This document shows positions 28,983-37,603 of a DNA stretch of 64,000 bases, in pieces. The stretch is from Rhodanobacter sp. FW104-R8 (GTDB lineage Bacteria; Pseudomonadota; Gammaproteobacteria; Xanthomonadales; Rhodanobacteraceae): contig NZ_LVJR01000019.1 of NCBI RefSeq assembly GCF_001617365.1, positions 1-64,000 on the forward strand. Reading direction: 5' to 3'. Numbering within the stretch: the stretch's first letter is position 1; every line of letters starts with the position of its first letter. The notes beneath the pieces were generated by a model. It was not told where the DNA came from and did no database searches. It saw only the letters and a list, made by a program, of their open reading frames with translations. A program made the translations under genes and the position numbers.

Positions 28983-30299
28983 TTACGGCGCGGCCGCGAG
29001 CCGCTCGCGCAGCTGGTGGTCGACCACCGTGGCGGTGACGATGTCGCTGCCCACGTTCACCGTGGTGCGCATCATGTCGAGGATGCGGTCGACGCCGATG
29101 ATGATGCCGATGCCTTCGGGCGGGATGCCGAACGTGGCCAGCAGGCCGGCGATCATCGGCAGCGAGCCGCCCGGGATGCCGGCCACGGCCACCGCGCTGA
29201 GCACCGACAGCAGCATCAGGATGGCCTGGTGGCTCAGGGTGAGTTCCACGCCGAACGCCTGCGCCACGAACAGCACCACGCAGCCCTCGAACAGGGCGGT
29301 GCCGCTCATGTTCATGGTCGCACCCAGCGGCAGCACGAAGCCGGCCGTGCTGGGGGCGAGCTTCAGCTCGTCATGCGCCACCGCCAGCGAGGCGGGCAGG
29401 CAGGCGTTGCTGGAACTGGTCGAGAACGCGGTAATCAGCAGCGGCCGGATTTGCCGGAAATACTCCAGTGGCGAACGCCCGGCCAGGAAGCGCAGCCACA
29501 GCGACATGGTGCCGAACAGGTGCAGCGCCAGCGCCACGGTGCAGCCGGCCACGAACACCGACAGCGCCAGCAGCACGTCCACGCCGACCTTGACGATCAC
29601 GCTGTAGATCATCGCCGGCACCGCGTAGGGAGCCAGTTCCAGCGCGAAGCCGACGATCTTCGTCATCAGGTCGGTGATGGTGTCCAGGGCGGCCTGCACC
29701 CGCCGGCGTTCCTTCTCCCCGAGCTGGGTGGCGGCCGCGCCGGCCAGGATCGCGAACACGATCAGCGGCAGCACGTCGCCCAGTGCGTCGCGGCTGGGGC
29801 CGGCCACCGCGCCGAGCAGGTTGCGCGGCATGAACATCTCTACCAGCGTGCCGAAACTCATGCCGGGCTGGGCCGCCTTCCTGTCGATCGACTGCTGCGC
29901 GCTGCCGCCGTATTCCTGCATAAGCTGGATGCGCGCCTGCTCGTCGAGGTGGTGGCCCGGCTGCACCGTGTTCATCATCGCCAGGCCGATCGCCACGGCG
30001 ATGCCCATATTGAGGAAGAACAGCAGGAAGGTCCGGCCGGCCAGCGGGCCGAGCCGGTCCAGCCGGCCGAGCTGGGCCACGCCGGAGGCCAGCGAGGTGA
30101 ACACCAGCGGGATCACCACGAAGAACAGCATGCGCAGGAAGATCTGCCCGAACGGGTCGAACACCGCGCCGGACACCTTTTGCATCAGTGCCAGCGTGGG
30201 CGGGTGCAGTTGGCCGATGCCCAGCGTGGCCACGGCGGCCACCACGCCGATCACCAGGCCCCAGAGGATGCGTTTTGCGAGAGGAGTCGATGTGCTCAT
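28983..30299 (-). CDS. Dicarboxylate/amino acid:cation symporter (DAACS family)
   Basis: Inner-membrane symporter of 438 residues for dicarboxylates or acidic amino acids. Family signatures are the serine-rich hairpin TAFSTSSSNACLPASL, the substrate/Na-binding GFVLPLGATMNMSGTAL and AGIPGGSLPMIAGLLATFGIPPEG, plus IGVDRILDMMRTTVNVGSD near the C-terminus. ATG 30299 directly precedes the first membrane helix; the frame extends upstream without meaning. It diverges from prpB, with 164 bases between. Whether it carries succinate, glutamate or another acid cannot be said. Confidence 0.92.
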   Translation of the reverse strand: MSTSTPLAKRILWGLVIGVVAAVATLGIGQLHPPTLALMQKVSGAVFDPFGQIFLRMLFFVVIPLVFTSLASGVAQLGRLDRLGPLAGRTFLLFFLNMGIAVAIGLAMMNTVQPGHHLDEQARIQLMQEYGGSAQQSIDRKAAQPGMSFGTLVEMFMPRNLLGAVAGPSRDALGDVLPLIVFAILAGAAATQLGEKERRRVQAALDTITDLMTKIVGFALELAPYAVPAMIYSVIVKVGVDVLLALSVFVAGCTVALALHLFGTMSLWLRFLAGRSPLEYFRQIRPLLITAFSTSSSNACLPASLAVAHDELKLAPSTAGFVLPLGATMNMSGTALFEGCVVLFVAQAFGVELTLSHQAILMLLSVLSAVAVAGIPGGSLPMIAGLLATFGIPPEGIGIIIGVDRILDMMRTTVNVGSDIVTATVVDHQLRERLAAAP

Positions 30300-30436
30300 C
30301 CGGCTGAATGTACGGGGTGGCGGCGGATTCGTCACGCAGGAACTTGCGCCGCGGCACGAACCCAGCCGGGCCGATGCCGTGGCGACCCCGTCGCGCATGG
30401 CGGAAGGTCCAATCCCGGCCGCGGACTGGCATGGGC

Positions 30437-30442
30437 TAAAAT
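30437..30442 (+). promoter_or_regulatory. -10 candidate of prpB
   Basis: GGCTAAAATGGGCG places TAAAAT 21 bases before the prpB ATG. An almost identical GGCTAAAATGGCG precedes prpD at 33671, which suggests joint control of the two units. No consensus -35 box is seen, so an activator may be needed. Confidence 0.5.
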
Positions 30443-30463
30443 GGGCGCTTTGATGGAGGCCAC

Positions 30464-31348
30464 ATGACACAGCCAGCATCTCCCGGCGCACGTTTTCGCG
30501 CAGCCCTCGCCGCCGAACAGCCCCTGCAGGTCATGGGCGCGATCACTGCCTATGCCGGCCTGATGGCCAAGCGGGTCGGCTACAAGGCGCTGTACCTGTC
30601 CGGCGGCGGCGTGGCCGCCAATTCGCTGGGCATGCCCGACCTGGGCATCAGCACGATGGAAGACGTGCTCACCGACGCCCGCCGCATCGTGGACGCCACC
30701 CAGCTGCCGCTGCTGGTCGACATCGACACCGGCTGGGGCGGCGCGTTCAACATCGCGCGCACGATCCGTTCCTTCGTCAACGTCGGCGTGGCCGCGGTGC
30801 ACATCGAAGACCAGGTCGGGCAGAAGCGCTGCGGCCATCGCCCTGGCAAGGAAGTGGTGCCGAAGGAGGAGATGGTCGACCGCGTGAAGGCGGCGGTGGA
30901 CGCGCGCACCGATCCCGGCTTCGTGATCATGGCGCGCACCGACGCGGCGGCGAAGGAAGGCATCGACGCGGCGATCGAGCGCGCGGTGGCCTACGTGGAG
31001 GCCGGCGCCGACATGATCTTCCCCGAGGCGATGAAGACGCTGGACGACTACCGCAGGTTCAAGGCCGCGGTGAAGGTGCCGATCCTCGCCAACCTCACCG
31101 AGTTCGGCTCCACCCCGTTCTTCACCACCGACGAGCTGCGCTCGGCGAACGTGGACATCGCGCTGTACTGCTGCGGCGCCTATCGCGCGATGAACAAGGC
31201 CGCGCTCAACTTCTACGAGACCGTGCGCCGCGAAGGCACGCAGAAGAACATCATCGACACCCTGCAGACGCGCGAGCAGCTGTACGACTTCCTCGGCTAT
31301 CACGCCTACGAGGACAAGCTCGACACGCTGTTTTCCCACAAGAGCTGA
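30464..31348 (+). CDS. prpB: 2-methylisocitrate lyase
   Basis: Cleaves 2-methylisocitrate to pyruvate and succinate, the last step of the methylcitrate cycle; 294 residues. The isocitrate-lyase superfamily signature has catalytic Cys123 in [11 protein letters not shown], with the Mg-binding acids in [11 protein letters not shown] and VHIEDQVG. The arrangement [20 protein letters not shown] is typical of PrpB. prpC follows 129 bases downstream, separated by a REP-like element that may change relative expression. Confidence 0.96.
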   Translation: MTQPASPGARFRAALAAEQPLQVMGAITAYAGLMAKRVGYKALYLSGGGVAANSLGMPDLGISTMEDVLTDARRIVDATQLPLLVDIDTGWGGAFNIARTIRSFVNVGVAAVHIEDQVGQKRCGHRPGKEVVPKEEMVDRVKAAVDARTDPGFVIMARTDAAAKEGIDAAIERAVAYVEAGADMIFPEAMKTLDDYRRFKAAVKVPILANLTEFGSTPFFTTDELRSANVDIALYCCGAYRAMNKAALNFYETVRREGTQKNIIDTLQTREQLYDFLGYHAYEDKLDTLFSHKS

Positions 31349-31358
31349 CACGCTGCCG

Positions 31359-31429
31359 CTGTAGGAGCGCACCTTGTGCGCGAAAGCTCTTGGCGAAAAG
31401 CGTCATCGCGCACAGGGTGCGCTCCTACA
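31359..31429. repeat. REP-like inverted repeat between prpB and prpC
   Basis: Arms CTGTAGGAGCGCACCTTGTG and its inverted copy ending CTCCTACA with a 30-base centre. It starts 11 bases after the prpB stop codon, where a hairpin in mRNA could stabilise the prpB message or act as a partial terminator. Confidence 0.85.
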
Positions 31430-31477
31430 CGCTCCGTTTCCCACCGTTCGAAACCCCTGCATCACAGGAGACACCCG

Positions 31478-32623
31478 ATGAGCGAGCAAGCCATACCCAA
31501 GGCCAAGAAATCCGTCGCCCTGTCCGGCGTGGCCGCGGGCAACACCGCGTTGTGCACGGTCGGCCGCAGCGGCAACGACCTGCATTACCGCGGCTACGAC
31601 ATCCACGATCTCGCCGCCAAGGGCTGCTTCGAGGAAGTGGCCTACCTGCTGGTGCACGGCGTGCTGCCGAACTGGACCGAGCTGCAGAACTACAAAGCCA
31701 AGCTGAAGCGCCTGCGCGGACTGCCGGCGCCGGTGAAGGCGGCTATGGAACTGCTGCCGGCTGCCACCCACCCGATGGACGTGCTGCGCACCGGCTGCTC
31801 GGTGCTCGGCACCGTGCTGCCGGAGAAGGACGACCACAACGTCACCGGCGCACGCGACATCGCCGACCGCCTGATGGCCAGCTTCGGCTCGATGCTGCTG
31901 TATTGGTACCACTTCAGCCACAACGGCAAGCGCATCGAGACCGAGACCGACGACGACTCGATCGCCGCGCACTTCCTGCACCTGCTGCATGGACGCAAGC
32001 CGAGCGACCTGCACGCGCAGTCGCTGGACAAGTCGCTGGTGCTGTACGCCGAGCACGAGTTCAATGCCTCGACCTTCGCCGCCCGCGTCATCGCCGGCAC
32101 CGGTTCGGACATCTACTCGGCGATCACCGGGGCGATCGGTGCGCTGCGCGGCCCGAAGCACGGCGGTGCGAACGAGGTGGCGATGGAGATCATCGCGCGC
32201 TACCGCAGCGCCAATGATGCGGAAGCCGACATCCGTGCCCGCGTCGAGCGCAAGGAGATCATCATCGGCTTCGGCCACCCGGTGTATACCGTGTCCGACC
32301 CGCGCAACGAGATCATCAAGGAAGTCTCGCGCAAGCTTTGCACCGACGGCGGCAACCCGACCCTGTTCGACGTTTCCGAACGGATCGAGAAGGTGATGGG
32401 CGAGCTCAAGAAGATGTTCCCGAACCTCGACTGGTTCTCGGCCAGCGCGTACCACATGATGGGCGTGCCCACCGCGATGTTCACGCCGCTGTTCGTGATC
32501 GCACGCACCTCCGGCTGGAGCGCGCACGTGATCGAACAGCGCCAGGACGGCAAGATCATCCGCCCCAGCGCGAACTACACCGGCCCGGAAGACCAGGCCT
32601 ACGTGCCGATCGACAAGCGCTGA
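31478..32623 (+). CDS. prpC: 2-methylcitrate synthase
   Basis: Condenses propionyl-CoA with oxaloacetate to 2-methylcitrate; 381 residues, the short citrate-synthase form usual for PrpC. Visible signatures: [27 protein letters not shown] at the start, catalytic histidines in [12 protein letters not shown] and GFGHPVY, and the C-terminal arginine region [25 protein letters not shown] 31478 has CACAGGAGAC upstream. A symmetrical terminator follows. Confidence 0.95.
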   Translation: MSEQAIPKAKKSVALSGVAAGNTALCTVGRSGNDLHYRGYDIHDLAAKGCFEEVAYLLVHGVLPNWTELQNYKAKLKRLRGLPAPVKAAMELLPAATHPMDVLRTGCSVLGTVLPEKDDHNVTGARDIADRLMASFGSMLLYWYHFSHNGKRIETETDDDSIAAHFLHLLHGRKPSDLHAQSLDKSLVLYAEHEFNASTFAARVIAGTGSDIYSAITGAIGALRGPKHGGANEVAMEIIARYRSANDAEADIRARVERKEIIIGFGHPVYTVSDPRNEIIKEVSRKLCTDGGNPTLFDVSERIEKVMGELKKMFPNLDWFSASAYHMMGVPTAMFTPLFVIARTSGWSAHVIEQRQDGKIIRPSANYTGPEDQAYVPIDKR

Positions 32624-32644
32624 TCGCACGCCTCGAGACGCGAA

Positions 32645-32674
32645 GGAAAAGGGAGCCGGATGGCTCCCTTTTCC
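32645..32674. terminator. Symmetrical terminator between prpC and terC
   Basis: A perfect 13-base stem (32645-32657 and 32662-32674) with loop GGAT. The stem itself ends in AAAA/TTTT, so it could end transcription of both convergent genes. Confidence 0.8.
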
Positions 32675-32704
32675 ATGCGGCCGTCGCCGTCGCCGGCCAT
32701 CCGC

Positions 32705-33427
32705 TCAGCCCCCGGGCAGGGCGGGGCCGTCGTGCGGCGCCGTTCCGCGAGGAGCAGATTTCGACCGTCGCCACTGCACCAGCCAGCCGCCGCCGCAGAT
32801 GCCGATCACCGCTAGCGCATCCAGGCCGTACTTCGCCCAGCCGCGGGCGCCGAACCAGCCGCTGAGCAGAGGGTCGTGGGTGATCATGCGCCCGGCGGTG
32901 ATCGCGATCGCGGCGGCGCCGACGTACATGATGATCGGGAAGCGGTCGATCAGCTTCAGGATCAGGGTCGAGCCCCAGACCACCAGCGGCACGCTGATCA
33001 GCAGGCCAAGGATGACTAGGACGAGGTGGCCCTTCGACGCGCCGGCGATCGCCAGCACGTTGTCCATGCCCATCAGCGCGTCGGCGGCGATGATCGTGCG
33101 CAATGCCGCCCAGAACGTGTTGCCGGCCTTGATGTCGGGGCTCTGCCCGTCACCGTGGCTCAGCAGTTTCCAGGCGATCGGCAGCAGCAGCACGCCGCCC
33201 GCCAGCATCAGTCCCGGCAGCTTGAGCAGGTAGACGACGACGGCGGTGAGCACGAAACGAACCGCGACGGCGCCGAACGTGCCCCAGAACACGGCCTTCC
33301 TCTGCAGTTCCCTGGGCAGGCGGACGGCGGCCATGGCGATGACGATGGCATTGTCGCCGGCGAGAACGAGGTCGAGCAGGATGATGGCCAGCAGGCCGGA
33401 GAGAAAGTCGGGACTGGTGAATTCCAT
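32705..33427 (-). CDS. TerC-family membrane protein, probable manganese exporter
   Basis: Inner-membrane protein of 240 residues with about seven helices. The paired acidic motifs DLVLAGDNAIVIAMA and DALMGMDNVLAIAGA are diagnostic of TerC/YjbE/Alx proteins, several of which export Mn2+. The upstream leader looks like a yybP-ykoY riboswitch, which supports a manganese role. The start is ATG 33427, with GGAAAC a few bases upstream; ATG 33439 is an alternative. A short basic tail ends the protein. It lies between prpC and prpD on the opposite strand, interrupting the propionate genes. Confidence 0.88.
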   Translation of the reverse strand: MEFTSPDFLSGLLAIILLDLVLAGDNAIVIAMAAVRLPRELQRKAVFWGTFGAVAVRFVLTAVVVYLLKLPGLMLAGGVLLLPIAWKLLSHGDGQSPDIKAGNTFWAALRTIIAADALMGMDNVLAIAGASKGHLVLVILGLLISVPLVVWGSTLILKLIDRFPIIMYVGAAAIAITAGRMITHDPLLSGWFGARGWAKYGLDALAVIGICGGGWLVQWRRSKSAPRGTAPHDGPALPGG

Positions 33428-33484
33428 GGGCGTTTCCATGCGCGTCGGACATTGCAGTAGCTGCGGACGCGCGCGGCCCGCAGC

Positions 33485-33603
33485 CACCGCAAAAGTCTCG
33501 TTCGCAGCATGGCTGCCGAGGTGACCGGAGCGAAGCATCGCCCGTGTTGACGATCACCACACCGGGGCAGGCGAAGCCGCCGCGGGAACTACTCCCTTTT
33601 GGG
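33485..33603 (-). ncRNA. yybP-ykoY-type manganese riboswitch upstream of terC
   Basis: The minus-strand leader of the TerC-type gene begins AAAAGGGAGTAGTTCCC, continues with GTGATCGTCAACACG, and closes with AACGAGACTTTTGCGG about 60 bases before the start codon. These three blocks, in this order and spacing, resemble the yybP-ykoY family as I know it from proteobacterial alx, mntP and terC leaders, which sense Mn2+. The length is about 118 bases. A promoter with 17-base spacing lies just upstream. A covariance-model search was not possible. Confidence 0.72.
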
Positions 33604-33617
33604 GGGTGTGTTGCCGA

Positions 33618-33646
33618 ATTGTCGGGGGCGGCGCGATCGCGGTCAA
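33618..33646 (-). promoter_or_regulatory. Promoter of the terC leader
   Basis: On the minus strand TTGACC (33646-33641), a 17-base spacer and GACAAT (33623-33618) make a sigma-70-type promoter. Transcription would start near 33610, just before the riboswitch-like leader. Confidence 0.65.
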
Positions 33647-33670
33647 GCGACGGGGTGCATGCCGGTCGGC

Positions 33671-33676
33671 TAAAAT
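33671..33676 (+). promoter_or_regulatory. -10 candidate of prpD
   Basis: TAAAAT within GGCTAAAATGGCG, 30 bases before the prpD ATG and nearly identical to the prpB promoter segment at 30435. It is divergent from the terC promoter, with only about 25 bases between the two hexamer sets. Confidence 0.5.
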
Positions 33677-33705
33677 GGCGGTTTTCCCCTGCCGCGAGAT
33701 CCGCC

Positions 33706-35157
33706 ATGAGTGCGCACGATATCCGCTCCGCCGTCCGTCCCGATCCCGACCAGCCGCTGGTCGACATCGCCGACTACGTGGTCGATTACCAGATCGACTC
33801 GAAGGAAGCCTACGACACCGCGCGCTACATGCTGCTGGACTCGCTGGGCACCGCGATGCTGGCGATGAAGTTCCCCGAGTGCGTCAAGCACCTCGGGCCG
33901 CTGGTGCCGGGTGCCACGCTGCCGGGCGGTGCGCGCGTGCCGGGCACCAGCCACGAGCTGGATCCGGTGCAGGCGGCATTCGCGATCGGTACCCAGATCC
34001 GCTGGCTCGATTTCAACGACACCTGGCTGGCGGCCGAATGGGGCCACCCATCGGACAACCTCGGCAGCATCCTGGCGTTGGGCGACTACCTCAGCCGCAA
34101 GGCGGAGCGCGAGGGCGGCCAGCCGCTGACCGTGCGCGACGTGCTCGGCTACGCCATCAAGGCGCACGAGATCCAGGGCTGCTATGCGCTGCTGAACAGT
34201 TTCAACCGGGTCGGCCAGGACCACGTGATCCTGGTGCGGCTGGCTTCCACCGCGGTGGCCACGGCGATGCTCGGCGGCGGCAAGGAGCAGATCGTCACCG
34301 CGGTATCGCACAGTTGGATCGACAACGGCGCGCTGCGCACCTACCGCCACGCGCCGAACACCGGCCCGCGCAAGAGCTGGGCCGCCGGCGACGCCTGCCG
34401 CCGCGCGGTGACCCACGCGATCAACGCGGTCTACCGCGGCGTGGTCGGCTATCCGTCGGCGCTGTCGGCGAAGACCTGGGGCTTCTACGACGTGGCGTTC
34501 AAGGGCAAGCCGTTCGAGTTCGAGCGTCCGTTCGGCAGCTACGTGATGGAGAACGTGCTGTTCAAGATCAGCTACCCGGCCGAGTTCCACGCGCAGACCG
34601 CGGTGGAGTGCGCGATGAAGCTGCATGGCGAAGTGGCCGGCAGGCTCGACCAGGTCGAGAAGATCGTGATCGAGACGCAGGAGGCCGGCTGCCGCATCAT
34701 CGACAAGACCGGTCCGCTGGCGAACTACGCCGATCGCGACCACTGCATCCAGTACATGGTGGCGGTGCCGCTGATCTTCGGCCGGCTGGTGGCCAGCGAC
34801 TACAACGACGACGTGGCCGCCGATCCGCGCATCGACGCGTTGCGCGACAGGATGACGGTAGTCGAGAACCCGCAATTCACCCGGGACTACTTCGATCCCG
34901 CCAGGCGCTACATCGGCAACTCGGTGCAGGTGTTCTTCAAGGACGGCAGCAGCACCGAGAAGGTGTCGATCGACTACCCGATCGGCCACCGCAAGCGTCG
35001 CGCCGAAGGCATCCCGGTGCTGCTGCGGAAGTTCGAGGCGGCCATGCGCGGCCAGCTTCCGGCGCACCAGGTCAAGGCGATCATGGCGGCGGTCGAGAAT
35101 CCGGCGCAGTTGGACGCCATGCCGCTGCAGCAGTTCTTCGGGCTCTTCACATTGTAA
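33706..35157 (+). CDS. prpD: 2-methylcitrate dehydratase
   Basis: Dehydrates 2-methylcitrate to 2-methyl-cis-aconitate; 483 residues, full length for PrpD (MmgE/PrpD family). Recognisable stretches are WLDFNDTWLAAEWGHPSDN, HEIQGCYALLNSFN, ALRTYRHAPNTGPRKSWAAG, FGSYVMENVLFKISYPAEFH and DRDHCIQYMVAVPLIFG. The ATG at 33706 matches the normal N-terminus (then DPDQPLVDIADYV). Rehydration to methylisocitrate needs an aconitase not seen here; no acnD or prpF is present. It has its own promoter, separate from prpBC. Confidence 0.95.
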   Translation: MSAHDIRSAVRPDPDQPLVDIADYVVDYQIDSKEAYDTARYMLLDSLGTAMLAMKFPECVKHLGPLVPGATLPGGARVPGTSHELDPVQAAFAIGTQIRWLDFNDTWLAAEWGHPSDNLGSILALGDYLSRKAEREGGQPLTVRDVLGYAIKAHEIQGCYALLNSFNRVGQDHVILVRLASTAVATAMLGGGKEQIVTAVSHSWIDNGALRTYRHAPNTGPRKSWAAGDACRRAVTHAINAVYRGVVGYPSALSAKTWGFYDVAFKGKPFEFERPFGSYVMENVLFKISYPAEFHAQTAVECAMKLHGEVAGRLDQVEKIVIETQEAGCRIIDKTGPLANYADRDHCIQYMVAVPLIFGRLVASDYNDDVAADPRIDALRDRMTVVENPQFTRDYFDPARRYIGNSVQVFFKDGSSTEKVSIDYPIGHRKRRAEGIPVLLRKFEAAMRGQLPAHQVKAIMAAVENPAQLDAMPLQQFFGLFTL

Positions 35158-35181
35158 AGACGGTGTGAGTGGATAATTAAC

Positions 35182-35218
35182 GGCAAGGCAGCCGCCACAT
35201 GTCGGCTGTTGCCTTGCC
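35182..35218 (+). terminator. Hairpin after prpD
   Basis: GGCAAGGCAGCCG at 35182-35194 pairs with 35203-35218 (one bulged T), eight-base loop. It lies 25 bases past the prpD stop. No T-run follows, so termination is only likely. Confidence 0.5.
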
Positions 35219-35517
35219 AATCCGCTTCCACCTGGGGATCCAGCGTCAATGCAGGGGCTGTATGCGACACCAGCTTCCATACGCGGATCGATCACGTGCA
35301 AGCCACTGAACTTTCCTGAACAAAGCCTCACCAGAATGGTGTGGCAACGATGTTAAAGCACTACCCACTTAACGATTTTGCTACACTCTCCGCCGCTTGT
35401 TGCAGGAAAACACCAAGCAGGGGCTGCAAGAGTCCTGAATGAAGTAGTTCAGTTCTGACGTGCGACTTCCGGTTGGGGTTGAACGGATGCGAAATCTAAT
35501 AAACGAGGAGACACCTG
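35219..35517 (+). promoter_or_regulatory. Upstream region of ompA
   Basis: The longest gene-free stretch in the window (about 360 bases with the preceding hairpin), and less GC-rich than its surroundings. TACACT at 35382-35387 is a -10 candidate; TTAAAG and TTAACG upstream are not at the right distance for a -35. That would give a 5' leader of about 125 bases before the ATG, ending in AACGAGGAGACACCTG with a strong ribosome-binding site. I recognise no RNA element in it. Confidence 0.45.
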
Positions 35518-36636
35518 ATGAAACGTAAGGGCTTGTATTTTCTGATCGCGCTGGCCCTGGGCGGCGTAGGTGCCGTTCATGCGCAGGACACCGCTGCTCC
35601 CGCCGGTACCACCGCTGCCACGTCTTCCTATGACGGCCGTTGGTATATCGCGCCGACCGTGGGCGGTTACTACAACGACACCGATCGCAATACCAACAGC
35701 CGCCAGTTCTATTACGGCCTGGGCGTAGGTCGTTTCATCGCGCCGAATGTCTCGATTGACGGGTTCATTGACCGCACCAAGCGCAATCGTGATTCCCGCG
35801 TCGGTGGCGGCAGCTGGTCCAACAACAACGTCGGCGCAGCCGTGCGTTACTACATGGGTGACTGGAACGCTTGGCGTCCGTACCTGCTCGCCGGCGTGAT
35901 GGGCAGCAACCATCACAACTCCGGTGACAAGGGCTGGTCGCCGGCTGCCGAGCTGGGCGGCGGCGTGTCGAAGACGATCACCGACAGCTCGGATTTCCGT
36001 GCCGAAGCCGGCTACCGTTACGACTGGGACGACAAGTCCCAGCCGGCGAAGAGCGGCTACGGCGACTGGTTCCTGGGCTTCAGCATCGTTTCGCGTTTCG
36101 GCGCACCGGCAGCAGCTCCGGCTCCGGTAGCGGCCACCCCGCCGCCGGCTGACTGCTCGACCATGGACAGCGACCACGACGGCGTCAACGATTGCGACGA
36201 CAAGTGCCCGGGCACGCCCGCCGGCACCATCGTCGGCCCGGACGGTTGCCCGCAGAAGGTCGTGATCGACCTGCGCGGCGTGAACTTCAAGTACGATCGC
36301 CCGAAGAAGGGCGAGACCGATATCTCGAAGTCGCTGGCCGAGCCGAGCGCCGATTCGATCGCCGTGCTGAACCAGGCCATCGACACCCTGCAGCGCTACC
36401 CGCAGGTGAAGGTGACGGTTGCCGGTTACACCGACGCGAAGGGTACCGATGCCTACAACCAGAGCCTGTCGGAGCGTCGTGCGAAGATCGTGTACGACTA
36501 CCTGACCAGCCACGGCATCGCTGCCAGCCGCCTGGAGGGCCCGATCGGCCACGGCAAGAACGACCCGATCGGTGACAACGCCACCGACGCCGGCCGTGCG
36601 CAGAACCGCCGTACGGAACTGCAGGTCAAGCAGTAA
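35518..36636 (+). CDS. OmpA-family outer-membrane protein
   Basis: Outer-membrane protein of 372 residues linking membrane to peptidoglycan. Signal peptide 1-22 (ending VHAQ); N-terminal beta-barrel of about 180 residues starting YDGRWYIAPTVGGYY; a proline/alanine linker; a calcium-binding thrombospondin-3-like repeat DSDHDGVNDCDDKCPGTPAG; and a C-terminal OmpA domain with peptidoglycan-binding residues in AGYTDAKGTDAYNQSLSERRA and RAQNRRTELQV. CGT codons and other optimal codons are frequent compared with its neighbours, as expected of a highly expressed gene. A strong terminator follows. Confidence 0.94.
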   Translation: MKRKGLYFLIALALGGVGAVHAQDTAAPAGTTAATSSYDGRWYIAPTVGGYYNDTDRNTNSRQFYYGLGVGRFIAPNVSIDGFIDRTKRNRDSRVGGGSWSNNNVGAAVRYYMGDWNAWRPYLLAGVMGSNHHNSGDKGWSPAAELGGGVSKTITDSSDFRAEAGYRYDWDDKSQPAKSGYGDWFLGFSIVSRFGAPAAAPAPVAATPPPADCSTMDSDHDGVNDCDDKCPGTPAGTIVGPDGCPQKVVIDLRGVNFKYDRPKKGETDISKSLAEPSADSIAVLNQAIDTLQRYPQVKVTVAGYTDAKGTDAYNQSLSERRAKIVYDYLTSHGIAASRLEGPIGHGKNDPIGDNATDAGRAQNRRTELQVKQ

Positions 36637-36657
36637 CCGGACCGCGCGACACAGCAA

Positions 36658-36689
36658 TGAAAAAACCCGGCTTCGGCCGGGTTTTTTTT
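36658..36689 (+). terminator. Rho-independent terminator of ompA
   Basis: AAACCCGGC, loop TTCG, GCCGGGTTT and a run of T to 36689. Strong classical terminator 22 bases after the stop codon. Confidence 0.95.
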
Positions 36690-36756
36690 GGCTGCTCCCC
36701 TGTGGCCGCGGTGCGTCTTGTTGTCGCATCGTGGCCCCGGCCTATACCCTAGCGCG

Positions 36757-37530
36757 ATGTCTCGTCCGTCTTTCCGCCCCGCACCTCCTGCCGCCGCCGC
36801 GCCGCCGCCGCGGCACGGGTTGGCACGCGTGTTGTCCAAGCTGGGCGCGTGCTCGCGCAGCCAGGCCGAGCAGTGGGTTCGCGACGGTCGCGTCAGCGTG
36901 GATGGCCGGGTGGTTCGCGATCCCCACCATCCGACCTTGATCGATCGGCAAAAGGTGGCCGTCGACGGCCAGGTGGTGAAGTCCGCCGAATGTGTCTATG
37001 TCGCCTTCAACAAGCCGCGCGGGCTGGTCGTCAGCGCGTCCGACGAGCAGGGGCGCGCCACCGTCTACACCGCGTTGGCTGCCGCCGGCTTGCCATGGCT
37101 GGGACCGGTGGGCCGGCTGGACAAGGCCAGCGAGGGCCTGTTGCTGTTGAGCAACGACACCGGCTGGGCGGCCGCCATCACCGACCCGGCCACGCACCTG
37201 GACAAGACCTATCACGTGCAGGTGGCGGGCAAGCCGGACGCATCGGTCCTGGCGGCGATGCTGGCAGGCGCGGAGGACGCCGGCGACTGGTTGAGGGCGC
37301 GCCATGTGTCGCTGCTGCGCACGGGCGAGAAGAACGCCTGGCTGGAGGTGGTGCTGGACGAGGGGCGCAACCGGCACATCCGCCGGTTGCTGGGCGCACT
37401 GGGTTTCGACGTGCTGCGCCTGGTCCGGGTGGCGATCGGGCCGCTTGTGTTGGGCGAACTGGCGAAAGGGCAGTGGCGTCAACTGAGTGAGGGTGAAGTG
37501 AGAGCGCTCGACGCCCGCCACGTCTTGTAG
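36757..37530 (+). CDS. RsuA-family rRNA pseudouridine synthase
   Basis: Isomerises uridine to pseudouridine in rRNA; 257 residues. An S4 RNA-binding domain covers about 28-75 (ARVLSKLGACSRSQAEQWVRDGRVSVDG), then the catalytic domain with Asp in GPVGRLDKASEGLLLLSND and the family motif LDEGRNRHIRRLLGALGFDVLRL. The N-terminus is proline/alanine-rich. It belongs to the RsuA/RluB/RluE/RluF group; the exact target uridine cannot be told. The last codons and TAG stop lie inside the inverted repeat at 37518. Confidence 0.92.
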   Translation: MSRPSFRPAPPAAAAPPPRHGLARVLSKLGACSRSQAEQWVRDGRVSVDGRVVRDPHHPTLIDRQKVAVDGQVVKSAECVYVAFNKPRGLVVSASDEQGRATVYTALAAAGLPWLGPVGRLDKASEGLLLLSNDTGWAAAITDPATHLDKTYHVQVAGKPDASVLAAMLAGAEDAGDWLRARHVSLLRTGEKNAWLEVVLDEGRNRHIRRLLGALGFDVLRLVRVAIGPLVLGELAKGQWRQLSEGEVRALDARHVL

Positions 37531-37596
37531 GGCGGGCACCACCCGCCGCTCTGGCCGTCAAAAGCCGGCGGGCAGTGCCCGCCCTACAAGACGTGG
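37518..37596. repeat. Perfect 21-base inverted repeat between convergent genes
   Basis: Arms at 37518-37538 and 37576-37596 are exact complements and contain the GTAGGGCGGGCA core shared with the element at 26337; an inner AAAAGCCGGCGGG partly pairs too. The left arm encodes the last residues and stop codon of the RsuA-type gene, and the right arm ends eight bases from the kbl stop. It probably acts as a two-way transcription end. Confidence 0.88.
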
Positions 37597-37603
37597 CGTG
37601 CTG

